A stretch of DNA of 64,000 bases from an uncultured Bacteroides sp. (GTDB taxonomy: Bacteria; Bacteroidota; Bacteroidia; Bacteroidales; Bacteroidaceae): assembly GCF_959029255.1 (NCBI RefSeq), contig NZ_CAUFUE010000023.1, positions 1 to 64,000 on the forward strand, read 5' to 3'. The position numbers and the translations under genes are program-made. Positions 42,610 through 50,932 of this stretch are shown here, piece after piece. Within the stretch, counting starts at the first letter, position 1; each line of letters opens with the position of its first letter. The notes below the pieces were generated by a model. The model had not been told where the DNA came from and ran no database searches. It saw nothing but the letters and a program-made list of their open reading frames with translations.

Positions 42610-42711
42610 CAATAAGTTTTCTGTTTGCGCATTTTTGCCACTTCATTAGTTATACTCCATGCCACGTCTTTTTTTATACCCTTTAAAGCCATTTTATACA
42701 TGGATTCTCCA

Positions 42712-42784
42712 TAGTTGCTCCGTAGTTTATCCATAGTTTCCCTGTATTTATGGTACTTTCACCGGAGAAACTACGGAGCAACTA
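42712..42784. repeat. Perfect 17-bp inverted repeat upstream of feoAB
   Basis: TAGTTGCTCCGTAGTTT (42712-42728) pairs perfectly with AAACTACGGAGCAACTA (42768-42784). The 39-base loop holds CCATA/TATGG and another ATAGTTTC unit. It resembles dispersed palindromes made of CCGTAGTT-type units that I recall from Bacteroides intergenic regions. It lies between the divergent tilS and feoAB promoters. Confidence 0.7.
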
Positions 42785-42841
42785 CGGCTTTACTATGTAT
42801 TTTGTAAGGAGGAAGTCCTTATTTAAAAACATTCTAAATTA

Positions 42842-42873
42842 TTTGTAGCATGCGAACATAATCTTTATCTTTG
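42842..42873 (+). promoter_or_regulatory. Promoter of feoAB
   Basis: TTTG (42842-42845), a 20-bp spacer and TATCTTTG (42866-42873) match the Bacteroides consensus; the start codon is 28 bases further. Confidence 0.7.
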
Positions 42874-42901
42874 CGCCAAAAATAAAGAAAGGCAGAAAAC
42901 T

Positions 42902-45373
42902 ATGCGTTTGTCCGAATTGAAAACTGGTGAAAAAGGTGTAATTGTAAAAGTGTTGGGACACGGTGGTTTCCGCAAGCGTATTGTGGAAATGGGTTTTATC
43001 AAGGGAAAGACCGTGGAGGTTTTGTTGAATGCCCCGTTGAGAGATCCTATCAAGTATAAAGTAATGGGATATGAGATATCCCTGCGTCGGCAGGAAGCCG
43101 AGATGATTGAGATTATCAGCGAGCATGAGATAAAGGAACTGGACTTGCAACTTGATTATCATAAAGGTTTGAGCGAAGACATGGTTTGGGGAGAGGATGA
43201 ATTGAAACGCCTTGCCCTAGGCAAACGTCGTACCATCAATGTGGCTTTAGTAGGAAATCCTAATTGTGGTAAAACGTCGCTGTTTAACATCGCTTCCGGT
43301 TCACACGAACATGTAGGCAATTATAGTGGCGTCACTGTAGATGCCAAAGAGGGTTACTTTGATTTTCAAGGTTATCATTTCCGCATCGTCGACCTTCCCG
43401 GTACTTATTCTCTTTCTGCCTATTCGCCTGAAGAAATATACGTTCGCCAGCATATCATCAATGAAACGCCGGATATTATCATCAATGTAGTCGATTCTTC
43501 CAATCTGGAACGCAATCTTTACCTCACGACTCAATTAATTGATATGAACGTGCGTATGGTGATTGCCCTTAATATGTACGATGAGTTGGCTGCCAGTGGC
43601 AACACATTGGATTACGTGAAGCTTGGACAGCTTTTCGGTGTTCCGATGCTACCTACCGTCAGTCGCACGGGAAAGGGCATCGAGCAATTATTCCATGTAA
43701 TTATCAGTATCTACGAAGGCGGTGATTTCCTTGACAAGAAAGGAAAAGTACGCGCTGAGATATTAAATGACTTACGCAACTGGCATAAAGAATATGTTCC
43801 CGACCATGATTTTGGCACTCATAAGGAGGAGGGCGACCATCCGAGGGGATTTTATCGTCATATCCATATCAATCACGGGCCGGAACTGGAACGAAGTATT
43901 GATACGGTGAAACGTGTCATCAGCGTCAATGAGAATATACGTCATAAATACTCCACCCGTTTTTTGGCTATCAAACTTTTGGAGAATGATGACGATTTGG
44001 AGAGAGTGGTAGGGGGATTTTCCAATGGAAAAGAGATTCTTGAAGTCCGCGACCGGGAAGAGCTACGTCTCCGCAATGCGATTAATGAAGAGAGCGAGCA
44101 GGCCATAACCGATGCCAAATATGGTTTTATATCCGGTGCGCTACGTGAGACATATACTGATAATCATAAAGACACGGCACATGCTACCCGTGTCATTGAC
44201 TCCATCGTGACACATCGCGTATGGGGATATCCTATCTTTTTCCTTTTCCTGTACCTGATGTTTGAAGGGACTTTCATTTTAGGTGATTACCCTATGCAAG
44301 GCATCGAATGGCTGGTTGAAGCGTTGGGCGATTTGATACGTACTAATATGTCCGAAGGTCCGTTAAAAGCTCTGTTAGTCGATGGTATTGTCGGTGGGGT
44401 AGGTGGCGTCATCGTTTTCTTGCCCAATATCTTGATACTCTATTTCTTTATCTCACTGATGGAAGATTCGGGGTATATGGCCCGTGCCGCCTTTATCATG
44501 GATAAGATTATGCACAAGATGGGCTTGCACGGCAAGTCTTTCATACCTCTGATTATGGGATTCGGTTGTAATGTTCCGGCTATTATGGCCTCACGGACTA
44601 TTGAAAACCGTAAGAGTCGCTTGGTGACTATGCTCATCAATCCATTGATGTCATGCAGCGCGCGTCTGCCTATTTACCTATTGTTGGTAGGAGCTTTCTT
44701 CCCGAACAATGCCAGTCTGGTTTTGTTAGCAATCTATGCTATCGGCATTTTGCTGGCTGTGGTCATGGCGCGTCTTTTCTGCCGTTTCCTTGTAAAAGGT
44801 GACGATACACCGTTCGTCATGGAATTGCCCCCTTATCGTGTACCGACTTCCAAGTCGATTTTCCGGCATACATGGGAGAAAGGGGCGCAATATTTGCGTA
44901 AGATGGGGGGCATCATTATGGTGGCTTCCGTTGTGATATGGGCTTTGGGATATTATCCCAATCATGATGCTTATAAGGATGTTGCCGAGCAACAGGAAAA
45001 TTCCTATATAGGCAAGATTGGCAAGGCTGTGGAGCCGGTTATCGAACCTTTAGGTTTTGACTGGAAACTGGGTATCGGCATCCTTTCAGGTGTAGGCGCC
45101 AAGGAATTGGTGGTAAGTACACTGGGAGTGCTCTATGCTGAAGATGCTGATGCCGACAGCGTAAGTTTGGGCGAACGTATTCCGATTACCCCTCTGGTTG
45201 CCTTTTGCTACATGGTGTTTGTGCTGATATACTTCCCCTGTATAGCTACATTGGCGGCCATAAAAGGAGAGTCCGGCAGTTGGAAATGGGCGTTGTTCAC
45301 GGCAGGATACACTACTGTGCTTGCATGGGTGGTATCCTTTGCCATTTATCGGATAGGAGGACTGTTTATATGA
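42902..45373 (+). CDS. feoB: Ferrous iron transporter FeoA-FeoB fusion
   Basis: An 823-aa fusion. Residues 1-75 are FeoA (SH3-like, MRLSELKTGEKGVIVKVLGH). A FeoB G domain begins near residue 110 with GNPNCGKTS (117-125) and DLPGTYSL, followed by NMYDE as the G4 motif. The C-terminal half has Gate motifs and multiple membrane spans (GGVIVFLPNILILYFFISLM, MGFGCNVPAIMASR, GAKELVVSTLGVLY). It moves Fe2+ across the inner membrane, powered or gated by nucleotide hydrolysis. The FeoA fusion is usual in Bacteroides. The small Cys-rich partner overlaps its stop. Confidence 0.96.
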   Translation: MRLSELKTGEKGVIVKVLGHGGFRKRIVEMGFIKGKTVEVLLNAPLRDPIKYKVMGYEISLRRQEAEMIEIISEHEIKELDLQLDYHKGLSEDMVWGEDELKRLALGKRRTINVALVGNPNCGKTSLFNIASGSHEHVGNYSGVTVDAKEGYFDFQGYHFRIVDLPGTYSLSAYSPEEIYVRQHIINETPDIIINVVDSSNLERNLYLTTQLIDMNVRMVIALNMYDELAASGNTLDYVKLGQLFGVPMLPTVSRTGKGIEQLFHVIISIYEGGDFLDKKGKVRAEILNDLRNWHKEYVPDHDFGTHKEEGDHPRGFYRHIHINHGPELERSIDTVKRVISVNENIRHKYSTRFLAIKLLENDDDLERVVGGFSNGKEILEVRDREELRLRNAINEESEQAITDAKYGFISGALRETYTDNHKDTAHATRVIDSIVTHRVWGYPIFFLFLYLMFEGTFILGDYPMQGIEWLVEALGDLIRTNMSEGPLKALLVDGIVGGVGGVIVFLPNILILYFFISLMEDSGYMARAAFIMDKIMHKMGLHGKSFIPLIMGFGCNVPAIMASRTIENRKSRLVTMLINPLMSCSARLPIYLLLVGAFFPNNASLVLLAIYAIGILLAVVMARLFCRFLVKGDDTPFVMELPPYRVPTSKSIFRHTWEKGAQYLRKMGGIIMVASVVIWALGYYPNHDAYKDVAEQQENSYIGKIGKAVEPVIEPLGFDWKLGIGILSGVGAKELVVSTLGVLYAEDADADSVSLGERIPITPLVAFCYMVFVLIYFPCIATLAAIKGESGSWKWALFTAGYTTVLAWVVSFAIYRIGGLFI

Positions 45374-45585
45374 ACAATTGGCAAACTTGGGTAGTAGCGC
45401 TGATACTATTTCTATGTGTGATTCGGATAGGTCAAAGCATTTATTCTTTTTTTCGGCGTGTAAAGGAAAAACGCAATCCATGCGAGAATTGCGCAACTGG
45501 CTGTGAATTAAAGCAATTGTACGATAAGAAACGTACAGAGTGTGGCGGGAAACAAAAAGAAATAAAGAAAAATTGTTGCGGATAG
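45370..45585 (+). CDS. FeoB-associated Cys-rich membrane protein
   Basis: A 71-aa protein: one membrane span at the N-terminus (WQTWVVALILFLCVIRIG), then a basic stretch, then a cysteine-rich tail (NPCENCATGCELKQ and a final NCCG). It matches the FeoB-associated Cys-rich family (PF12669). Its ATG overlaps the feoB stop as ATGA, so it is translated with FeoB. It is thought to assist iron transport, perhaps as a metal or Fe-S relay in place of FeoC. Confidence 0.85.
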   Translation: MNNWQTWVVALILFLCVIRIGQSIYSFFRRVKEKRNPCENCATGCELKQLYDKKRTECGGKQKEIKKNCCG

Positions 45586-45615
45586 TTGGTAGTTTGAAAA
45601 AATGTACTACCTTTG
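45585..45615 (+). promoter_or_regulatory. Promoter of tRNA-Cys
   Basis: GTTG (45585-45588), a 19-bp spacer and TACCTTTG (45608-45615) fit the Bacteroides pattern; the tRNA begins about 21 bases on. Confidence 0.65.
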
Positions 45616-45636
45616 CATCCGCAAACAAGAAACACT

Positions 45637-45708
45637 GGTACCTTGGATGAGTGGCTTAGTCAGCGGTCTGCAAAACCGTGTACGGCAGTTCGAATCTGCC
45701 AGGTACCT
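45637..45708 (+). tRNA. tRNA-Cys (GCA)
   Basis: Acceptor stem GGTACCT pairs with AGGTACC; the anticodon loop TCTGCAAAA carries GCA; the T-arm GGCAG-TTCGAAT-CTGCC is intact; the discriminator base is T as expected for tRNA-Cys. CCA follows in the genome at 45709-45711. Confidence 0.95.
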
Positions 45709-45716
45709 CCAAAGGG

Positions 45717-45756
45717 AACTCCGGAATAGCTTATTAAGTTGTTCCGGAGTTTTTAT
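45717..45756 (+). terminator. Terminator of tRNA-Cys
   Basis: AACTCCGGAA (45717-45726) pairs perfectly with TTCCGGAGTT (45742-45751), followed by TTT and an AT-rich tract. Confidence 0.85.
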
Positions 45757-45855
45757 TTAATAAAATCTTTGTTACTGAAATAAATAAATCTATTTTTGTG
45801 ATACATTTTGAAAGATAGATAGTTATTGCGCTGCTTTTCTGCAAAAAGTTATACT

Positions 45856-48800
45856 ATGAAAACTCCTTTTAAAAGTCTTATAATTATTATATTCTCAGTA
45901 ATCAGTATTGTAGCCAAAGCGGAGCTGACCAATAAAATGTTTGAAATAAGGCATGTCGGTTATGCGGAAGGGCTCAGTAACCAGCGTGTCTTCTCGATTG
46001 TGGAAGATGGAGAGGGCGTTATATGGATTTCTACAAAAACAGGGATAGACAGATTTAATGGCCATTCGGTAAAGAACTATGCTTGGCCGGGCAGCTTCTA
46101 TTATGGTGACCTTGCCGGACGCAGGCTTTATCTGCTCTATGATGTGCGGAAAGGGTTGCTGGCTTATGACCATACAGGCAGAATATACCGATATTCCGCT
46201 ATAAATGACAACTTTGAACAGGTGTTGCATTTGGGGCAATTCATTCATGAGGACGTCATTCTGAACAAACTCTGCATTGACCATGATGGAGCGTTATGGA
46301 TAGGACTGGATAAAGGACTGTACAAGCAGGAAGCCGATGGCGCTCTAGTTACCGTCCTCAAAGGACAGTATGTAAATGATATCGTAACTGCCGGAGAAAT
46401 GCTTTTTGCGGGTACTTCTACCGGGGTATGGCAAATATCGCATGGCATACCGGCCAATGTTCATCAGATACTTGACGGGTGGTATGTACAGACTTTGTTT
46501 TATGATGCTTTTAAAAAAGAACTGTGGATAGGGACATTCGATAATGGCTTGTCAGTGATAAATCTTAATACGTCCCGATTGCTCACATTGGAGGAACAGA
46601 AGACTGGTTTTTTCCATCCGATACGTGCCATCACCTTATACGATTCCCATACGATGCTGGTGGGTGTGGATGGCGGTGGAGTGTATTCTGTGGATAGGGA
46701 TACGAAGAAAGTCCGTTTGCTGATGAATGCAGAAGACAGTACCGATACCTTCTTGCGCGGTAACGGTGTATATACTGTTGTCAAAGATTGCCAAGGCAAT
46801 ATATGGATAGGCAGTTATACGGGTGGCGTGTCCGTTGCCATTTTATTAAGGTATCCTATTTCACTATTGGCGCATGAAAAGGGAAATCCTCATTCTCTGT
46901 TCAATAATAATGTGAATGGCATTGAAGAGAACGTGGAAGGAAATTTATGGCTTGCTACCGATGGCGGAGTCAGTATTCGTAATAAAATGTCGGATACATG
47001 GAAACATGTGCTCAAAGAGACTGTAGTGATTTCCCTCTGCAAATCGGGGGATGGAACCGTATGGGTGGGAACCTATGGGAATGGGGTATACCTTTTGGAT
47101 GCGGAGGGACGTGTGTTGCGCCATCTTACCAAACAAAAAGGAGAACTTACCACTAATTATATATTCTCCGTTATGCAAGACATGGACGGAGATTTGTGGA
47201 TAGGAGGCTTGGATGGATGTCTGCTGATGCTGGATAAAAAAGGAGAACAAAGACGTTTATTTGATGTGAAATGGGTTCAGTCTATTAAATCTATTGACGG
47301 GGAGAGGATAGCAGTGGCTACAGTCAACGGTTTCTATATCATAGACAAACATACGGGGAATATGCAGCACTACGCCACTTCCAGGGAATTTAATAATAAG
47401 AATGCCAGTGCCTATATCATATCCATGCTGTTTAACGGTGATGGAACCGTGTGGTTGGGCACGGAGGGAGGTGGGTTGAACCTGTATGATATGAAGAGCA
47501 GGACGCTGAAGACGTTTACTACTCAAGAAGGATTACCTTCTAACGATATATATAGCTTGGCGCTCGACGGCAAGAATCGTTTATGGGTCAGTACCGGGAA
47601 AGGGATAGCCTTGATAGACAGTTTCCGGGTATCGAATCTCAACTATGTCGGCAATATAGATAAGGAATACAATAAATCATCTTTTGTCAGGCTGAAGAGC
47701 GGTGAGTTTGTGTATGGCAGCACGAATGGCGCTGTCTCTATTATGCCGCTGGCCATTTCCACGGCCGAGTATCGCGCACCATTGCGTTTCACATCGTTGA
47801 CGGTAGATTATCAGGATGCTGATGAAGCAAAAACTTTGCGGCCGGTCATCCATGACATGCTTGCCGGTGGTGAGGTGCGGCTTGGTTATAATCATAATTC
47901 TTTCGGCATTTCGTTTGAATCCATAAACTACCGTTTCCAGCGGGACATTGTATATCGGTATATTTTGGAAGGATATGACAATAATTGGAGTGAACCATCG
48001 GCTGATGGCAGGGTGCAATATGCCAAGGTGTTGCCGGGTGATTATCTTTTCAAAGTGCAGAGCCTGCGGCGCAGTGACGGGAAGATAATATCCGAGGGCG
48101 TTTTGAAGGTGAATATACTCCAACCTTGGTGGAACTCATGGTGGGCATGGACATTGTATGTCTGTATGGTGCTTTTTGTGTTTTATTTTATTCTGAGATA
48201 TAAAGGTAACCAGTTGCAAAAGAAGTATGATGAAGACAAGATACGTTTTTTTGTTGACACGGCACACGACATCCGGACACCGGTGACGCTTATCATGGCA
48301 CCGTTGGAGGATTTGAGTAAGGAGCAAGGACTTTCGGAAAAAGCGCGTTATTATTTGAATTTAGCTCATGAAGGTACCACTAAACTCTATTCTCTCATTA
48401 CGCAGTTACTTGAGTTTGAAAAGGTGGATACTAATAATCAACAACTCGCGTTGGTGCCACTAAACCTTAATGCTATCTTGTCCGAAGAGTATTCTGCATT
48501 CCGGCCTTTCTGTGACAAGAAGCAAGTATCTCTGAAACTTTCCATGCCCGATGAATGCATCTATGTTCCTGCCGACAAGCATTTTGTGGAGATGATGCTT
48601 GACAATCTTCTTTCCAATGCCTGCAAATATACCAAGACGCAGGGAGAAATCTGTTTGAGTTTGGAAGTTACGAAACGGAAAGCGATTGTAGTGGTGAAAG
48701 ACAATGGAATAGGCATACCGAAAAAAGCAAGGAAACATATTTTCGCCGATATTTATAGAGCTGAAAATGCACGTAGTTCACAGGAAGAAGGTACGGGTTT

Positions 48801-49887
48801 CGGATTGCTTCAAGTACATCGCATTGTGAAGATGCTGCATGGAAAGGTTTCTTTCCGGTCGGAAGAAGGTAAGGGGACTACCTTTACCGTAACATTGCCG
48901 AGAACAGTTTCTGCGGTGGAGCCAATGTCGTACCCGACAGATGTGTCTGATGAAAATATTCCGGTTAGTTCCAAAGACATAAATGTTCAGGATACTGTTG
49001 CTGTGCCGGAAGTGAATGATACCGACAATATCGGGGGACATGATGACCGGAATACATTACTTATTGTGGAAGACCACGAAGCACTTCGTTATTACCTGCG
49101 CCAGACTTTTGAACGTGACTATCGGGTGGTAGACGTTGCTGACGGGCAAGAAGCGCTTGTATATTTAGAAAATGAATATCCCGATATCATCCTTTCTGAT
49201 GTGATGATGCCTGGTATACAGGGTGATGAGCTTTGCCGATTGGTCAAGGAGAATCCGGATACATCGGGTATTCCTTTCATTTTGCTGACGGCAAAGGTGA
49301 ACCATGACGCTGTGGTGGAAGGGTTGAAGAAGGGGGCGGATGATTACATTCCCAAGCCTTTCAGCACTGAGATATTGAAACTGAAAGTACAAGGACTGAT
49401 TGATAACCGGAACAGGCAAAGGGCGTTTTTCATGCGGCAAGCCATCACTCAGGTAGAAGTGAGGCATAGGAGTGCCGGTGATGAAGAAGAGATGGAGGCG
49501 GTAGAAGTAGTCGTTGAAAATGACGGGGGAACCCCGGACGATTTGCCTGTAGAAACGATATCCGAAAGTGACCGCCAATTTATTGTACAAGCCACCCGGT
49601 TTGTCATCGACCATTTGGATGACCTTGATTTCAACATTAATTTGTTGTGTCAGGAAATGGCGATGAGCCGGACACTTTTTTACAGCCGTCTCAAATCATT
49701 GACGGGAAAAGGCCCGCAAGAATTTATTCGTATCATCCGGCTCCAGAAAGCCGCCGAATTGTTGAAAGAAGGTAAAAGCGTAGCCGAGGTAGCTACGGAT
49801 ACCGGGTTCGTGAACACGAAATATTTCAGTTCATTATTTAAAAAACAGTTTGGAATGCAACCCAGTAAATATGGTGCTGCTCACTAA
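45856..49887 (+). CDS. Hybrid two-component system regulator of the beta-glucan locus
   Basis: A 1343-aa HTCS from ATG at 45856. The periplasmic sensor is made of propeller repeats (GVIWISTKTGIDRFNG, GTVWVGTYGNGVYL, LWVSTGKGIALI) followed by a Y_Y_Y domain (IVYRYILEGYDNNWSEP). A membrane span lies near residue 775. Cytoplasmic parts are HisKA with AHDIRTP (H804), an ATPase domain (LLSNACKYT, DNGIGIP, GTGFGL), a receiver with Asp1115 (LSDVMMPG), and an AraC HTH (MSRTLFYSRLKSLTGKGPQE, TDTGFVNTKYFSSLFKKQFG). It senses oligosaccharides in the periplasm and activates the GH16-SusC-SusD operon that follows. Length and domain set are normal for HTCS. Confidence 0.95.
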   Translation: MKTPFKSLIIIIFSVISIVAKAELTNKMFEIRHVGYAEGLSNQRVFSIVEDGEGVIWISTKTGIDRFNGHSVKNYAWPGSFYYGDLAGRRLYLLYDVRKGLLAYDHTGRIYRYSAINDNFEQVLHLGQFIHEDVILNKLCIDHDGALWIGLDKGLYKQEADGALVTVLKGQYVNDIVTAGEMLFAGTSTGVWQISHGIPANVHQILDGWYVQTLFYDAFKKELWIGTFDNGLSVINLNTSRLLTLEEQKTGFFHPIRAITLYDSHTMLVGVDGGGVYSVDRDTKKVRLLMNAEDSTDTFLRGNGVYTVVKDCQGNIWIGSYTGGVSVAILLRYPISLLAHEKGNPHSLFNNNVNGIEENVEGNLWLATDGGVSIRNKMSDTWKHVLKETVVISLCKSGDGTVWVGTYGNGVYLLDAEGRVLRHLTKQKGELTTNYIFSVMQDMDGDLWIGGLDGCLLMLDKKGEQRRLFDVKWVQSIKSIDGERIAVATVNGFYIIDKHTGNMQHYATSREFNNKNASAYIISMLFNGDGTVWLGTEGGGLNLYDMKSRTLKTFTTQEGLPSNDIYSLALDGKNRLWVSTGKGIALIDSFRVSNLNYVGNIDKEYNKSSFVRLKSGEFVYGSTNGAVSIMPLAISTAEYRAPLRFTSLTVDYQDADEAKTLRPVIHDMLAGGEVRLGYNHNSFGISFESINYRFQRDIVYRYILEGYDNNWSEPSADGRVQYAKVLPGDYLFKVQSLRRSDGKIISEGVLKVNILQPWWNSWWAWTLYVCMVLFVFYFILRYKGNQLQKKYDEDKIRFFVDTAHDIRTPVTLIMAPLEDLSKEQGLSEKARYYLNLAHEGTTKLYSLITQLLEFEKVDTNNQQLALVPLNLNAILSEEYSAFRPFCDKKQVSLKLSMPDECIYVPADKHFVEMMLDNLLSNACKYTKTQGEICLSLEVTKRKAIVVVKDNGIGIPKKARKHIFADIYRAENARSSQEEGTGFGLLQVHRIVKMLHGKVSFRSEEGKGTTFTVTLPRTVSAVEPMSYPTDVSDENIPVSSKDINVQDTVAVPEVNDTDNIGGHDDRNTLLIVEDHEALRYYLRQTFERDYRVVDVADGQEALVYLENEYPDIILSDVMMPGIQGDELCRLVKENPDTSGIPFILLTAKVNHDAVVEGLKKGADDYIPKPFSTEILKLKVQGLIDNRNRQRAFFMRQAITQVEVRHRSAGDEEEMEAVEVVVENDGGTPDDLPVETISESDRQFIVQATRFVIDHLDDLDFNINLLCQEMAMSRTLFYSRLKSLTGKGPQEFIRIIRLQKAAELLKEGKSVAEVATDTGFVNTKYFSSLFKKQFGMQPSKYGAAH

Positions 49888-49968
49888 TGACCTCAATAAG
49901 AAGCATTAACTAACTCATTGATTATTAGAGTTTAGATAGATTTATATCCCTAGCATTTATGGCAGATT

Positions 49969-50000
49969 TGTCAGCAATCAAACCTTATATGTCAGCAATC
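49969..50000 (+). promoter_or_regulatory. Candidate HTCS operator: two direct repeats 21 bp apart
   Basis: TGTCAGCAATC occurs at 49969-49979 and 49990-50000, the same face of the helix two turns apart, as expected for tandem binding by an AraC-type domain. It lies about 90 bases before the GH16 gene and just after the HTCS gene. No exact TAnnTTTG is seen next to it; CAATTTTG at 50027-50034 is a near match, placed where an activated promoter should be. Confidence 0.45.
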
Positions 50001-50085
50001 TGCCCATCATTTTGGCTCATAATTGCCAATTTTGCACAGAGCTTTACGAAAAAAGCTATTGTGTTTAACCTCAAAATGCTAAGAT

Positions 50086-50913
50086 ATGAAGAAAGTAGCA
50101 CTATTCTTGTTTTTATCAGTTTGCTGCATGCAGCAATCTTGTTCATCTAATCCCTCTTTTGATACAGACCCCATACCGGAAGAGGATTCTCGGGATATTA
50201 TTTTTAAGGACGATTTCGACTCTTTTGATACAAAGGTGTGGACTAAAGAAAACCATGAGGCAGGCTGGACTAACCAGGAGCTGCAAATCTATGATGCCGC
50301 CCATGTTTCAATAGGAAAGGATGGGGATAAATCTGTATTGATACTTACCGCCGAACGGAAAGGGAATAAAATTTATTCGGGAAGGGTGAACTCAAAAGGA
50401 AAGAAAAGCTTCAAGTATGGGAAGATAGAGACAAGCATTAAACTTCCCAAAACAGCCAATGGTTTGTGGCCGGCTTTTTGGATGATGGGTGACAATGACA
50501 AAGAGTGGCCCCGGTGCGGAGAGATTGATATTATGGAGATGGGCGAGCAGAGCGGGATTGCTTCAGGTGCATCTGAGAAGCAGGTAAACGTTGCCATTCA
50601 CTATGGTGAGACTGTGTCTGCCCATGAACAGAAATATTATAAGGCGAATGTGAACCAAAGCCTGCAAGACGGGAAGTACCATACTTATACGCTTGATTGG
50701 AACGAGAGTAGTTTGACGATATCCATTGACAACGTAAAGTTCTATTCTTTCGATATCAGTAACAATAAATATTTTCACGACGATTTCTTTATTCTCTTTA
50801 ATCTTGCAGTGGGAGGGGCGTTTACGGGAATTACGGACGTCAATAAAATAACCGCTTTGCAAGATGGCCAGAAAGTGAATATGTATATCGACTGGGTGAA
50901 AATATTGTATTAA
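50086..50913 (+). CDS. GH16 family endo-beta-glucanase lipoprotein
   Basis: A 275-aa protein with a lipoprotein signal (SVCCMQQSC) and an acidic linker typical of surface export (DPIPEEDSRD). The GH16 beta-jelly-roll has the catalytic motif EIDIME with E146 as nucleophile and E151 as acid/base, plus WPAFWMMG and GKIETSIKLP. GH16 enzymes of this kind cut mixed-linkage or beta-1,3-glucans. As the first gene after the HTCS, it likely makes the initial cuts on the cell surface. The gene order argues for mixed-linkage beta-glucan; laminarin is the main alternative. Confidence 0.9.
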   Translation: MKKVALFLFLSVCCMQQSCSSNPSFDTDPIPEEDSRDIIFKDDFDSFDTKVWTKENHEAGWTNQELQIYDAAHVSIGKDGDKSVLILTAERKGNKIYSGRVNSKGKKSFKYGKIETSIKLPKTANGLWPAFWMMGDNDKEWPRCGEIDIMEMGEQSGIASGASEKQVNVAIHYGETVSAHEQKYYKANVNQSLQDGKYHTYTLDWNESSLTISIDNVKFYSFDISNNKYFHDDFFILFNLAVGGAFTGITDVNKITALQDGQKVNMYIDWVKILY

Positions 50914-50932
50914 TCTTAATTATACATGTACT

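Noticed and set aside
47677..48123. Open frame of 148 codons opposite the HTCS gene
   Set aside because: Antisense shadow without start signals or family features.
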